Assembly: GCF_004025965.2 (NCBI RefSeq)
Contig: NZ_SAYU02000036.1
Span: forward strand, 1 to 42,067
Reading direction: 5' to 3'
Length of the DNA: 42,067 nucleotides
DNA from: Phycicoccus flavus
GTDB taxonomy: Bacteria > Actinomycetota > Actinomycetes > Actinomycetales > Dermatophilaceae
Shown here: in pieces, positions 26,553 to 36,244 of the stretch
Layout of the letters: each line of letters begins with the position of its first letter
Numbering within the stretch: the stretch's first letter is position 1
Position numbers and translations under genes: made by a program
The notes under the pieces: generated by a model
Told to the model about the DNA's origin: nothing
Seen by the model: only the letters and a program-made list of their open reading frames with translations
Database searches by the model: none

Positions 26553-26879
26553 ATGACGTACGTGATCGCGCAGCCCTGTGTGGACCTCAAGGACAAGGCC
26601 TGCATCGAGGAGTGCCCCGTCGACTGCATCTACGAGGGCGAGCGCAGCCTGTACATCCACCCCGACGAGTGCGTCGACTGCGGCGCCTGCGAGCCCGTCT
26701 GCCCGGTGGAGGCGATCTACTACGAGGACGACGTGCCGGACCAGTGGGCCGAGTACTACAAGGCCAACGTCGAGTTCTTCGACGACCTCGGCAGCCCCGG
26801 CGGCGCGGCCAAGCTCGGCGTCATCGCCAAGGACCACCAGATCATCGCCGACCTGCCCCCGCAGGAGCACGACGAGTGA
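26553..26879 (+). CDS. fdxA: Seven-iron ferredoxin
   Basis: This low-potential electron carrier of 108 aa would hold one [3Fe-4S] and one [4Fe-4S] cluster. Cysteines at 9, 17, 21, 25, 40, 43, 46 and 50 repeat the spacing of Azotobacter-type ferredoxin I: by analogy C9, C17 and C50 bind the 3Fe cluster, C21, C40, C43 and C46 the 4Fe cluster, and C25 is free. The acidic tail (about residues 57-108) is usual for actinobacterial members. There is no ribosome-binding site and the TAGTAT element implies a leaderless mRNA. dapC begins 1 nt after the stop; this pairing is widespread in Actinobacteria. Confidence 0.95.
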   Translation: MTYVIAQPCVDLKDKACIEECPVDCIYEGERSLYIHPDECVDCGACEPVCPVEAIYYEDDVPDQWAEYYKANVEFFDDLGSPGGAAKLGVIAKDHQIIADLPPQEHDE

Positions 26880-26880
26880 C

Positions 26881-28032
26881 GTGGTGCCCACCCTCCCCGA
26901 CTTCCCCTGGGACTCGCTCGCTCCGGCCAAGGAGCGGGCGAGTGCCTTTTCCGACCCCTCGCTGAGCGACGGCGCAGGGGAGGGGCTCGTCGACCTGTCG
27001 GTGGGCACGCCCGTCGACCCCACGCCCGACCTGATCCGGCAGGCCCTGGCCGGCGCCGCCGACGCCCCCGGGTACCCGCAGACCTACGGCACGCCCGACC
27101 TGCGCGAGGCCGTCGCCGCCTGGTTCGCCGCCCGCCGCGGCGTGCCGGACCTCGACCCCGGCGGCGTGCTGCCGACCCTGGGGTCCAAGGAGCTCGTGGC
27201 CTGGCTACCGACGCTGCTGGACCTCGGCCCCGGCGACGTCGTCGCCTTCCCGCGGGTCGCCTACCCGACCTACGACGTCGGCGCCCGGCTGGCCCGCGCC
27301 GAGCCGATGGCCGTCGACTCCCTCACCGCGCTCGGCCCGCTGACGCCGGCGACGACGCCGCGCCTGCTGTGGGTCAACTCCCCGAGCAACCCCACGGGAC
27401 GCGTCCTCGGCGTCGAGCACCTGGCCAAGGTCGTCGCCTGGGCCCGCGAGCACGGGGTCGTCGTCGCCTCGGACGAGTGCTACGCCGAGCTCGACTGGCG
27501 GCCGCGGCGCGAGGGCTCGGACGAGCCGCCGACGACCCCGTCGGTCCTCGACCCGCGGGTGTGCGGCGGGTCGCACGAGGGGCTGCTCTGCGTGTACTCG
27601 CTGTCCAAGCAGTCGAACCTCGCGGGGTACCGCGCCGCCTTCGTCGCGGGCGACCCCGGGCTCGTGCGGCGGCTGCTGGAGGTGCGCAAGCACGCCGGGA
27701 TGATCGTGCCGTGGCCGGTGCAGCGGGCGATGCTCGCCGCGCTGGGCGACGCCGACCACGTCGCGCAGCAGAAGGCGCGCTACGCGGCCCGGCGCGAGAC
27801 GCTGCGGCCGGCGGTCGAGGCGTTCGGCCTGCGCGTCGACGACTCCGAGGCCGGGCTCTACCTCTGGGCCACGGCGGGGGAGCCGTCCCGCCGCACGGTC
27901 GAGCGGCTGGCCGACCGAGGCGTCCTCGTCGCCCCGGGCGACTTCTACGGCCCCGCCGGCCGCGAGCACGTGCGGATCGCGCTCACCGCCACCGACGAGC
28001 GCATCGCGGCGGCCGCCCGGCGGTTGGGCTGA
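26881..28032 (+). CDS. dapC: Succinyldiaminopimelate transaminase
   Basis: This PLP-dependent class I/II aminotransferase of 383 aa makes N-succinyl-LL-2,6-diaminopimelate in the succinylase branch of lysine/diaminopimelate synthesis. The PLP lysine is in SLSKQSNLAGYR. Substrate and cofactor motifs include NSPSNPTGRVL and SDECYAELDW. Two adjacent GTG codons (26881, 26884) are possible starts; AGGAG in the fdxA end favours 26881. dapD and dapE, which act just before and after this step, lie 2-4 kb downstream in separate units. Confidence 0.92.
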   Translation: MVPTLPDFPWDSLAPAKERASAFSDPSLSDGAGEGLVDLSVGTPVDPTPDLIRQALAGAADAPGYPQTYGTPDLREAVAAWFAARRGVPDLDPGGVLPTLGSKELVAWLPTLLDLGPGDVVAFPRVAYPTYDVGARLARAEPMAVDSLTALGPLTPATTPRLLWVNSPSNPTGRVLGVEHLAKVVAWAREHGVVVASDECYAELDWRPRREGSDEPPTTPSVLDPRVCGGSHEGLLCVYSLSKQSNLAGYRAAFVAGDPGLVRRLLEVRKHAGMIVPWPVQRAMLAALGDADHVAQQKARYAARRETLRPAVEAFGLRVDDSEAGLYLWATAGEPSRRTVERLADRGVLVAPGDFYGPAGREHVRIALTATDERIAAAARRLG

Positions 28033-28035
28033 GCC

Positions 28036-28054
28036 ACCGGGGCGCCGCCCCGGT
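28036..28054 (+). terminator. Hairpin after dapC
   Basis: An 8-bp stem (ACCGGGGC / GCCCCGGT) with a 3-nt loop begins 4 nt past the dapC stop. No T-run follows. It separates fdxA-dapC from gltA. Confidence 0.45.
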
Positions 28055-28077
28055 TCCACCGTTCCCCTACGGACGGG

Positions 28078-28083
28078 TAGGGT
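28078..28083 (+). promoter_or_regulatory. Putative gltA -10 element
   Basis: TAGGGT would start transcription near 28090, giving a leader of about 37 nt with AAGGA (28115-28119) before the ATG at 28127. The transcript would begin inside the earlier in-frame ATG at 28088, so that codon is unlikely to be used. Confidence 0.4.
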
Positions 28084-28126
28084 CGAAATGACGTCCCGAG
28101 CCCCGAGACCCCCCAAGGACCGCGAC

Positions 28127-29413
<1,287 letters not shown>

Positions 29414-29428
29414 CCGGCCGTCCCCTCT

Positions 29429-29452
29429 CCCGGGCGTCCGGCGACGTCCGGG
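29429..29452. terminator. Bidirectional terminator between convergent genes
   Basis: A 10-bp stem (CCCGGGCGTC / GACGTCCGGG, one G-T pair) with a CGGC loop fills most of the 40-bp gap between the gltA stop and the minus-strand stop at 29454. Confidence 0.55.
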
Positions 29453-29453
29453 T

Positions 29454-30362
29454 TCAGGAGGGGCGGGCGAGGGAGATCCGGACCTGGTTCGGGTCCGGCG
29501 CGTCCTCGGTGGGCCCGAGCCGGACCGTGGACCAGGTGAACGCCGAGTCCTCCATCGAGCGGGTCCAGCGGCGCAGGTCCACCTGCACCTGCATCGCGCC
29601 GGTGTCGGTGGCCCGGGCGACCGCCCACGACGCGACGGCCCAGGCCAGGTCCGTCGACTCGGGGGTGACGACGACGGAGTCGCCGGACACCGTGCCCTCG
29701 AGGCCAAAGTCCTTCTCCAGCAGCGCGACGACGTCCTGGGGTGACCCCGGCGACGAGGGGTCGCGCAGCGCGCAGCCGACGCCGGCGTGCGTCTGCCCCG
29801 AGAGCACCGACGCCGTCGCCCGGGCCTGCCCCTCGTGCTGCGCGTACGCCGACCCGGCGGCCGAGCGCTGGACGGCCTGCGCCGCCTCCGCGATATCCAT
29901 GTCGGCGTAGCCGTCGACCTTCTCCAGCGCGTCGTAGAACGTGTTCGTCGAGTACTCGGGGTCGAGGATCTGCTGCGCGGTGCCCCAGCCTTGCGAGGGT
30001 CGCTGCTGGAACAGCCCGAGGGAGTCGCGGTCGCCGAAGCGGACGTTGCGGACCTTGGACTCCTGCATGGCGGTCGCGATGGCGATGGACGCCGCCCGGG
30101 CGGGCAGGCCGCGCTTGACCGAGATGGCGGTGATGGCCGCGGCGTTGCTCGCCTGGTCAGGGGCCCAGCGGTACTCCGACCCGGCGGCGGTGACGCGGCA
30201 CTGCTCGCCGGACACGGCGTGGACCAGCCGCTGCACGCCGACGTAGCCGGCGACCCCGGCGGCGCCGAGCGCGAGCACGGTGAGCACGGCGATGCCGCGT
30301 CGGGTGCGTCGGGGGTGTGCGCGCTCCTCGGCGAGCGTCACGCCACGGGTCCTGCGTGCCAT
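29454..30362 (-). CDS. Exported lytic-transglycosylase-like protein
   Basis: The protein is 302 aa. A short basic N-terminus and one transmembrane helix (about residues 22-42) act as signal anchor. Residues 60-170 resemble a soluble lytic transglycosylase/lysozyme-like fold: AISVKRGLPARAASIAIATAMQESKVRN holds the likely catalytic Glu (AMQES), followed by SLGLFQQRPSQGWGT and FYDALEKVDGY. Similar actinobacterial proteins are often labelled only as hypothetical. It probably acts on peptidoglycan, but activity is untested. GGAGGA lies 12 nt before the ATG. It follows dapD by 41 nt and may be co-transcribed with it. Confidence 0.75.
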   Translation of the reverse strand: MARRTRGVTLAEERAHPRRTRRGIAVLTVLALGAAGVAGYVGVQRLVHAVSGEQCRVTAAGSEYRWAPDQASNAAAITAISVKRGLPARAASIAIATAMQESKVRNVRFGDRDSLGLFQQRPSQGWGTAQQILDPEYSTNTFYDALEKVDGYADMDIAEAAQAVQRSAAGSAYAQHEGQARATASVLSGQTHAGVGCALRDPSSPGSPQDVVALLEKDFGLEGTVSGDSVVVTPESTDLAWAVASWAVARATDTGAMQVQVDLRRWTRSMEDSAFTWSTVRLGPTEDAPDPNQVRISLARPS

Positions 30363-30403
30363 GGGGCGGGTGGTTCCTCCGGTCTCGGGCGCTGGGGGCG
30401 CGG

Positions 30404-31336
30404 TCAGTCGTTGGCGTGCAGCGCCGAGTTCAGGACGATGCCGTGCCCGTCGCGCGGGCGGGCCATGACCGTCCCGGTCAGGGAGTGCCGCAGGAACAGG
30501 AGGTTCGACTGGCCGGACAGCTCGGCGGCCTTGGCGACGGTGCCGTCCGGCAGCGTCACCTTCGTGCCGGCGGTGAGGTAGAGCCCGGCCTCGACGACGC
30601 AGTCGTCGCCGAGCGCGATGCCGAGCCCGGCCTCGGCGCCGAGCAGGCAGCGCTCGCCGATCCGGACCCGCTCGGTGCCGCCGCCGGAGAGCGTGCCCAT
30701 CGTCGAGGCGCCGCCGCCGATGTCCGAGCCGTCGCCGACGACGACGCCCTGGCTGATCCGGCCCTCGACCATCGAGCTGCCGAGCGTCCCGGCGTTGTAG
30801 TTGACGAACCCCTCGTGCATGACCGTCGTGCCGCTCGCCAGGTGCGCGCCCAGGCGGACCCGGTCGGCGTCCCCGATGCGCACGCCGGCCGGGAGGACGT
30901 AGTCGACCATCCGCGGGAACTTGTCGACGCCGAGGACCTGCACCGGCCCGCGGGCCATGAGGCGCAGGCGCGTCGTCTCGAAGCCGTCGACCGCGCAGGG
31001 GCCCTGGGTGGTCCACACGACGTTGGTGAGCACGCCGAAGATGCCCTCGAGGTTCACCGTGTTGGGCTCCACGAGCCGGTGGGAGAGCAGGTGCAGCCGC
31101 AGGTAGGCGTCCGCGGCGTCGGCCGGCGGGGTGTCGAGGTCGGCCGTGACGAGCCGGACCTCGCGCCGCGTCCCGCGCGCCTCGTCGGCGACGGCCAGGT
31201 CCTCGAGGCCGGGAGGGGCCGCGAGCTCGCCCGCGCCGCCCGCGTCGCCGAGCGCCGGCGCCGGGAACCAGGCGTCGAGCGTGGCCCCGGAGTCGTGGAC
31301 GGTGAGGAGGCCGTGGCCCCAGGCGGCGGATGTCAT
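30404..31336 (-). CDS. dapD: Tetrahydrodipicolinate N-succinyltransferase
   Basis: This enzyme of 310 aa succinylates tetrahydrodipicolinate using succinyl-CoA, the first step of the succinylase branch to diaminopimelate and lysine. It is the actinobacterial type, with an N-terminal alpha/beta domain and a left-handed beta-helix. The active region is [31 protein letters not shown] and [14 protein letters not shown]. It faces away from dapE, with 70 bp between starts. A TAGGCT hexamer ends 7 nt before the ATG, which lacks a binding site, so a leaderless mRNA is likely. Confidence 0.94.
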   Translation of the reverse strand: MTSAAWGHGLLTVHDSGATLDAWFPAPALGDAGGAGELAAPPGLEDLAVADEARGTRREVRLVTADLDTPPADAADAYLRLHLLSHRLVEPNTVNLEGIFGVLTNVVWTTQGPCAVDGFETTRLRLMARGPVQVLGVDKFPRMVDYVLPAGVRIGDADRVRLGAHLASGTTVMHEGFVNYNAGTLGSSMVEGRISQGVVVGDGSDIGGGASTMGTLSGGGTERVRIGERCLLGAEAGLGIALGDDCVVEAGLYLTAGTKVTLPDGTVAKAAELSGQSNLLFLRHSLTGTVMARPRDGHGIVLNSALHAND

Positions 31337-31343
31337 GGCGCCA

Positions 31344-31399
31344 AGCCTACGGGGGCGCGCCGGTCCTCCCCGCACCGTCCGGGCCCGCCTCACTAGGGT
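31344..31399. promoter_or_regulatory. Divergent dapD/dapE promoters
   Basis: TAGGCT on the minus strand (31349-31344) ends 7 nt before the dapD ATG. TAGGGT on the plus strand (31394-31399) ends 7 nt before the dapE ATG. Both are TANNNT elements at leaderless spacing. Confidence 0.5.
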
Positions 31400-31406
31400 G
31401 GAGCGC

Positions 31407-32501
31407 ATGCCCCCGCCCCCCACCGCCCTGGACCTCACGAGCGACGCGAGCACCCTCACCGCGGCCCTGTGCGACGTCCCCTCGGTGAGCAGGGAGGAGG
31501 ACGTCCTCGCCGACGCCGTCGAGGCGGCACTGACCGGGCTCGGGCGGCTGCAGGTGACCCGTGTGGGCAACTCCGTCGTCGCGCGCACCGACCTCGGGCG
31601 GGAGGAGCGGGTCGTCCTCGCCGGGCACCTCGACACCGTGCCGCTGACCGCCGACCCGCCGAACGTGCCGACCCGCCGGGCACCCGGCCCGGACGGCGAG
31701 GTGCTGTGGGGCCGCGGGACGGTCGACATGAAGGGTGGCGTCGCGGTCATGCTCCGGGTGGCCCAGGAGATCCCCGAGCCCAGCCGCGACGTCACCTACG
31801 TCTTCTACGACGCCGAGGAGATCGACGAGCGCTTCAACGGCCTGCGGCGCATCCAGCACGAGCGCCCCGACCTCATCGACGACGCCGTCTTCGCCGTCCT
31901 GCTCGAGCCCACCGACGCCCGGGTCGAGGGGGGCTGCAAGGGCACGCTGCGCGCGGTCGTCTCGACCAAGGGCGTCGCCGCGCACTCGGCCCGTCCGTGG
32001 AACGGCCACAACGCGATCCACGACGCCGCCGAGGTGCTGCGCCGCCTCGCGGCGTACGAGCCGCGGACCCGCGTCGTCGACGGCCTGGAGTTCCACGAGG
32101 CCATGAACGCGGTGGGCATCAGCGGCGGCATCGCCGGCAACGTCATCCCGGACCGCTGCGAGGTCACCGTCAACTACCGGTACGCGCCCTCGGTGGACCC
32201 CGAGGAGGCCGACGCCCACGTGCGGCAGCTGTTCGACGGGTTCTCCGTCGACGTCGTCGACAACGCCCGGGGCGCCCGGCCGGGGCTGGACGTGCCGGCC
32301 GCCCGGGCGTTCGTCGACGCGCTGGGCCTGGACGTCGTCGCCAAGCAGGGCTGGACCGACGTCGCCCGCTTCTCGGCGATGGGGGTGCCGGCGGTGAACT
32401 TCGGCCCGGGCGACCCCAACCTGGCCCACACCGACGACGAACGGTGCCCGGTCGTGCAGTACGGCACCTGCGAGGAGGCGATGCTGCGGTGGCTGGCATG
32501 A
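31407..32501 (+). CDS. dapE: Succinyl-diaminopimelate desuccinylase
   Basis: This M20-family zinc hydrolase of 364 aa releases LL-diaminopimelate from its succinyl form. Metal and catalytic motifs are AGHLDTVPL (His and Asp), [10 protein letters not shown] (bridging Asp), YDAEEIDE (catalytic and ligand Glu) and NLAHTDDE (C-terminal His). The dimerisation lid domain lies at about residues 175-285. A GGTGGAG stretch lies before the ATG, but the TAGGGT element at leaderless spacing makes its use uncertain. The LOG-family gene overlaps its stop by 4 nt. Confidence 0.94.
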   Translation: MPPPPTALDLTSDASTLTAALCDVPSVSREEDVLADAVEAALTGLGRLQVTRVGNSVVARTDLGREERVVLAGHLDTVPLTADPPNVPTRRAPGPDGEVLWGRGTVDMKGGVAVMLRVAQEIPEPSRDVTYVFYDAEEIDERFNGLRRIQHERPDLIDDAVFAVLLEPTDARVEGGCKGTLRAVVSTKGVAAHSARPWNGHNAIHDAAEVLRRLAAYEPRTRVVDGLEFHEAMNAVGISGGIAGNVIPDRCEVTVNYRYAPSVDPEEADAHVRQLFDGFSVDVVDNARGARPGLDVPAARAFVDALGLDVVAKQGWTDVARFSAMGVPAVNFGPGDPNLAHTDDERCPVVQYGTCEEAMLRWLA

Positions 32502-33295
32502 GCGACGCCGGCGGGGAGCCCCGCCGCACCCAGGACCGCGACTACCACCAGGGCCCCGTCGTCATGCGGCGCTCCAAGGTGCCGGGCTCCACGACCGACC
32601 AGCGGCTCCTCGACGACGACGGCTCCGCCGACTGGCTGCACACCGACCCGTGGCGGGTCATGCGCATCCAGTCCGAGTTCGTCAACGGGTTCGGGGCGCT
32701 GGCCGAGGTCGGGCCCGCGGTGTCGGTCTTCGGCTCGGCCCGCACGCGGCCCGACGCGCCGGAGTACGCCCTCGGGGAGCAGGTGGGCCGCGCGCTCGTC
32801 GAGGCCGGGTACGCCGTCATCACCGGCGGCGGGCCCGGCGCCATGGAGGCCGCGAACAAGGGCGCCCTCGAGGCCGGCGGCACCTCGGTGGGCCTCGGCA
32901 TCGAGCTGCCCTTCGAGGCGGGCCTGAACCCGCACGTCGACCTCGGCGTGAACTTCCGCTACTTCTTCGCCCGCAAGACGATGTTCGTCAAGTACGCCTG
33001 CGGGTTCATCGTGCTGCCCGGCGGGTTCGGCACCCTCGACGAGCTCTTCGAGGCCGTCACCCTCGTCCAGACGCAGAAGGTCACGAGCTTCCCCATCGTC
33101 CTCGTCGGCTCGCGGTACTGGGGCGGGCTGCTGGACTGGCTGCGCGAGACCGCCGCGGCCACCGGCACCGTGAGCGAGCGGGACCTGGCGCTGCTCACCC
33201 TCACCGACGACGTCGACGAGGCCGTCCGCACCGTCGTCGAGGCGGACGAGCGGGCCGGGCGCGCCGCCCGGCGACCGGCCCGGGGCACCGAGTAG
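32498..33295 (+). CDS. LOG-family (TIGR00730) Rossmann protein
   Basis: The protein is 265 aa. The lysine-decarboxylase-like/LOG fold is shown by GGGPGAMEAANKGA (about 110-123), RK at 159-160 and PGGFGTLDE (174-182). LOG enzymes release free bases from nucleotides, for example cytokinin riboside monophosphates; the bacterial substrate is mostly unknown. Residues 1-65 are an N-terminal extension seen in actinobacterial members. The ATG overlaps the dapE stop by 4 nt. Mycobacteria have the same neighbour order, from memory. Confidence 0.9.
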   Translation: MSDAGGEPRRTQDRDYHQGPVVMRRSKVPGSTTDQRLLDDDGSADWLHTDPWRVMRIQSEFVNGFGALAEVGPAVSVFGSARTRPDAPEYALGEQVGRALVEAGYAVITGGGPGAMEAANKGALEAGGTSVGLGIELPFEAGLNPHVDLGVNFRYFFARKTMFVKYACGFIVLPGGFGTLDELFEAVTLVQTQKVTSFPIVLVGSRYWGGLLDWLRETAAATGTVSERDLALLTLTDDVDEAVRTVVEADERAGRAARRPARGTE

Positions 33296-33311
33296 CCGCA
33301 GGTGGGGACCG

Positions 33312-33317
33312 TAGGAT
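33312..33317 (+). promoter_or_regulatory. -10 element of leaderless DivIVA-like gene
   Basis: TAGGAT ends 7 nt before the GTG at 33325, within a 29-bp gap after the LOG gene. It supports this GTG as the start and a separate promoter. Confidence 0.45.
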
Positions 33318-33324
33318 CTGGCCC

Positions 33325-33612
33325 GTGGTCCCGCTCCTGATCCTCGCGCTCGCCGCGGTGGCGCTCGTCGTCACCGTGCTCGCGGTCGCGTCCGGGCGGG
33401 TCGCCGTCGACGACCTCGCGGCGCCGGTGCACAGCACCCCCGACCACGGCCTGCCCCTCGAGCCGGGCTCCGGTGACGTCGACGCCGTGCGCTTCGACAC
33501 CGCCGCCCGCGGCTACCGGATGGCCGAGGTCGACGACCGGCTCGACACCCTGCGCGCGACCCTCGCCGAGCGCGAGCGCGAGGTCGCCGAGCTCCGCGCC
33601 CGGGAGGACTGA
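33325..33612 (+). CDS. Small membrane protein with DivIVA-like helix
   Basis: The protein is 95 aa. An N-terminal transmembrane helix (about residues 2-24) is followed by a short linker and a DivIVA-like motif, RGYRMAEVDDRLDTLRATL, which continues as a charged coiled coil to the end. DivIVA domains recognise curved membrane and organise polar growth or division, but this mini-version lacks most of the coiled coil. The stop overlaps the next ATG (TGATG). The same TM-plus-motif plan recurs at the start of the 736-aa protein two genes on. Confidence 0.75.
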   Translation: MVPLLILALAAVALVVTVLAVASGRVAVDDLAAPVHSTPDHGLPLEPGSGDVDAVRFDTAARGYRMAEVDDRLDTLRATLAEREREVAELRARED

Positions 33613-34037
33613 TGGCCTTCACGATCCGCCGCTCGACCCCGCTGGACCGGCAGGCCGCGTGGGACGTCATGACCGATCTGCGCGGGCACACCGCGCACGT
33701 CCCGCTCACCGACGTCTCGGTGCCCGACGACGGCCTGGCGCTCGGGGCCGAGGTGTCGGCCGTCACCCGCCTGGGCCCGGTGGCGGGCGCGGACCGGATG
33801 CTCGTCGTCGCCCTCGAGCCCGGCCGGCGCCTGCGGCTCGTCAAGACCGGGTGGTTCCTGCGCGGCTGGGCGGACATCGTCGTGTCCGAGGCCGGCGACG
33901 ACGGCGCCACCGTCGAGTGGACCGAGGAGCTGTGGCTGCCCGGGCTGCGTCGGCTCACCCGGCCGGTCGGCGACCGCCTCGGGAAGGTGCTCTTCGGGCG
34001 GGTCGTCGACGGGCTGCTGGCCCGGGAGGCGCCGTGA
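33612..34037 (+). CDS. SRPBCC-family protein
   Basis: The protein is 141 aa and cytoplasmic. A START/Bet v 1-like (polyketide cyclase-like) helix-grip fold is suggested by FTIRRSTPLDRQAAWDVMTD at the start, VVALEPGRRLRLVKTGWF in the middle and a long C-terminal helix. These bind hydrophobic ligands, but no ligand can be named. It is coupled to both neighbours: TGATG with the gene before and a 4-nt overlap with the gene after. Confidence 0.75.
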   Translation: MAFTIRRSTPLDRQAAWDVMTDLRGHTAHVPLTDVSVPDDGLALGAEVSAVTRLGPVAGADRMLVVALEPGRRLRLVKTGWFLRGWADIVVSEAGDDGATVEWTEELWLPGLRRLTRPVGDRLGKVLFGRVVDGLLAREAP

Positions 34038-36244
34038 CCTGGAGCGTCCTCGCGGGGGCCGGTGTCCTCCTCGTCCTGCTCGCGGGTGCCTGGTGGCTGG
34101 GGCGGGAGGGGTGGCGCGGGTCCGCCGAGGACGCCGCGGCCGGTCCGGCGACCGACGACGCCGAGGACGGGACGGCACCCGACGGCGTCCTGCCGCTGGC
34201 CTTCCGCGGCTACCGGATGGACCAGGTCGACGACGTGCTCGACCGGCTCGAGGCGCGCATCGCCGACCGGGACGCCGAGCTGGCCGCGCTGCGCGGGGGC
34301 CCGCGGTCCGAGGGCGAGGCGACGACGGCGGAGGCGACCTCGCGCGGGTCGGATTCCGGCGCACCGGGGTCGGGTGGCACGGCCACCCTCGTCGCGGCGC
34401 CCACCACCGCTCCGACCGAGCGGGACGAGCGACCGTCCCGGCCGGACGGGACGCCCGGCTGGCCGGCGCGCCGCCCCCTGGCGGTCCTCGACGACCTCGT
34501 GCACGGCACGCCCCCGCCGCTGGGGCGCCTCGACCTCGTGGCCCCCGTCCTCTACCTGCTCCTCGCGGCCTACGTGACGATGCACCTGCTCGGGGCGGTC
34601 CGCACCGGGTACCTGTCGCAGGGGGTCCAGGACCAGCAGGCGTTCGAGTGGTACTTCGGGGCGACGGCGCACAACCTGGCCACGTTCTCGAACCCCCTGT
34701 CCAGCGACCTGCAGAACTTCCCCGCCGGGGTCAACCTCATGGCCAACGCCGCGGTGCTCGGCCTCGGGCTGCCGCTGGCGCCGTTGACGCTGCTGGCCGG
34801 GCCGCAGGCGACGTTCGTCCTCGTCGAGCTGCTCGGCCTGGCCCTCACCGCCACCGGCTGGTACTGGCTCGTCCGCCGGTGGTTCCCCGTGCACCCGGCC
34901 GCGGCCGCCCTCGCCGGGGCGCTCGCCGGGTTCGGTCCGGGGATGGTGTCCCACGCCAACGGGCACCCGAACTTCGTCGTCCAGGCCCTCGTGCCCGTCC
35001 TCGTCGACCGGCTGCTCGTCCTGGCCCGCGGCAGCCGCCGGCCGGTGCGCGACGGCGTCGTCCTCGGGCTGGTCGCCGCCTGGCAGGTGCTCATCGGCGA
35101 GGAGGTGCTGCTGCTCACCGCCGTCGGGGTCGCCGTGTTCGGGCTCGTCCTGCTCGCACACGGACGCCGGCCGGACCCGTCAGCGCTGCGCGGGCTCGGC
35201 ACCGGCGTCGGCGTGGCCCTCGCGGTGACGGCCCTGCCGCTGTGGTGGCAGTTCTTCGGCCCGCAGAGCTACGCGACGATCTGGCACCCGCCGGCCGGCA
35301 ACGACCTCGCGCAGCTGTGGGGGCGGGCCACCCGCACGGTCGGCGCCGACCCGTGGGCGTCGGCCGCCCTGTCGATGAACCGCACCGAGGAGAACTCCTT
35401 CTTCGGCGTCGCGCTGTGGGTCGCGGCGGCGCTCACCGTGCTGCTGCTGTGGCGCAGCGTCGTCGTCCGGGCGCTCGCCGTCGTCGTCGTCGTCACGTGC
35501 TGGCTCTCGCTCGGCGAGGAGCTGACGCTGCACGGCCGGTCGCTCGGTGTCCCCGGCCCGTGGGCGCTCCTGGAGCACGTACCGGTCGTCCAGAACGTCC
35601 TGCCGACCCGCTTCGCGCTCGTCGCGCTGCCGGTGCTCGGGGTGCTGCTCGCGCTCGGGGCCGACGCGGTCCGGCGGCTCGTCGACGGGTACGTCGGCGA
35701 GACCGGCCCGGGGCTCGCCGTCGGCGTCGTCGCCGCGTTGCTGGCGCTCGTCCCGGTGCTTCCCACCCCGCTCGTCGTCGACCCGCGCGACCCGATGCCG
35801 GCGTTCTTCTCTAGCGGGACGTGGCGGGACTACGTCGACGACGGCGGCTCGGTCCTCGCCGTGCCGCCGCCCAACGTCGCCGACACCCGCGCGCTGGAGT
35901 GGCAGGCGGAGGCGCGCTGGGACTTCCCCGTCGTCGCGGGCTACTTCGTCGGCCCCGACGGCTCTCCTGAGCGGGTGGGCCAGTACGGCGCCTCGCCGAC
36001 CGGCCTCACCCAGTGGCTGGCGCAGATCGCCCAGGACGACGTGGCGCTGCCGGCCGGCGAGCTGGAGGCGCAGGGCTTCGAGGCCGACCTGCGCGCCGGC
36101 CGCGTCGACGCCCTCGTGCTGCCGCAGGGCCGGCCGTCGGCGGACGCGCTGCGCGAGTCGGTCACCGGGGTCTTCGGCGCGCCCGACGAGGTCGGCGGGG
36201 TGTACGTCTGGGACGTGCGGAGGATCACCGATGGCGCGGGCTGA
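34034..36244 (+). CDS. DivIVA-like domain fused to GT-C-type membrane glycosyltransferase
   Basis: The protein is 736 aa with a GTG start. Residues 1-25 form a transmembrane helix and about 55-88 carry the DivIVA-like motif RGYRMDQVDDVLDRLEARI. A Gly/Ser/Thr/Pro-rich linker extends to about 150. The remainder has about ten hydrophobic helices and a C-terminal extracytoplasmic region, resembling GT-C glycosyltransferases that use polyprenyl-phosphate sugars; DQQAFEWYFGA after the first of these helices is the likely acidic active loop. No stop or obvious second start separates the parts, so they read as one fused chain. Reinitiation inside the linker is an alternative. The mannosyltransferase gene overlaps its end by 14 nt. 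Confidence 0.75.
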   Translation: MTWSVLAGAGVLLVLLAGAWWLGREGWRGSAEDAAAGPATDDAEDGTAPDGVLPLAFRGYRMDQVDDVLDRLEARIADRDAELAALRGGPRSEGEATTAEATSRGSDSGAPGSGGTATLVAAPTTAPTERDERPSRPDGTPGWPARRPLAVLDDLVHGTPPPLGRLDLVAPVLYLLLAAYVTMHLLGAVRTGYLSQGVQDQQAFEWYFGATAHNLATFSNPLSSDLQNFPAGVNLMANAAVLGLGLPLAPLTLLAGPQATFVLVELLGLALTATGWYWLVRRWFPVHPAAAALAGALAGFGPGMVSHANGHPNFVVQALVPVLVDRLLVLARGSRRPVRDGVVLGLVAAWQVLIGEEVLLLTAVGVAVFGLVLLAHGRRPDPSALRGLGTGVGVALAVTALPLWWQFFGPQSYATIWHPPAGNDLAQLWGRATRTVGADPWASAALSMNRTEENSFFGVALWVAAALTVLLLWRSVVVRALAVVVVVTCWLSLGEELTLHGRSLGVPGPWALLEHVPVVQNVLPTRFALVALPVLGVLLALGADAVRRLVDGYVGETGPGLAVGVVAALLALVPVLPTPLVVDPRDPMPAFFSSGTWRDYVDDGGSVLAVPPPNVADTRALEWQAEARWDFPVVAGYFVGPDGSPERVGQYGASPTGLTQWLAQIAQDDVALPAGELEAQGFEADLRAGRVDALVLPQGRPSADALRESVTGVFGAPDEVGGVYVWDVRRITDGAG

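Noticed and set aside
23723-26629. Long minus-strand open frame across VanW and GNAT
   Set aside because: Low-complexity composition; only its GNAT region, in a different frame, makes sense as protein.
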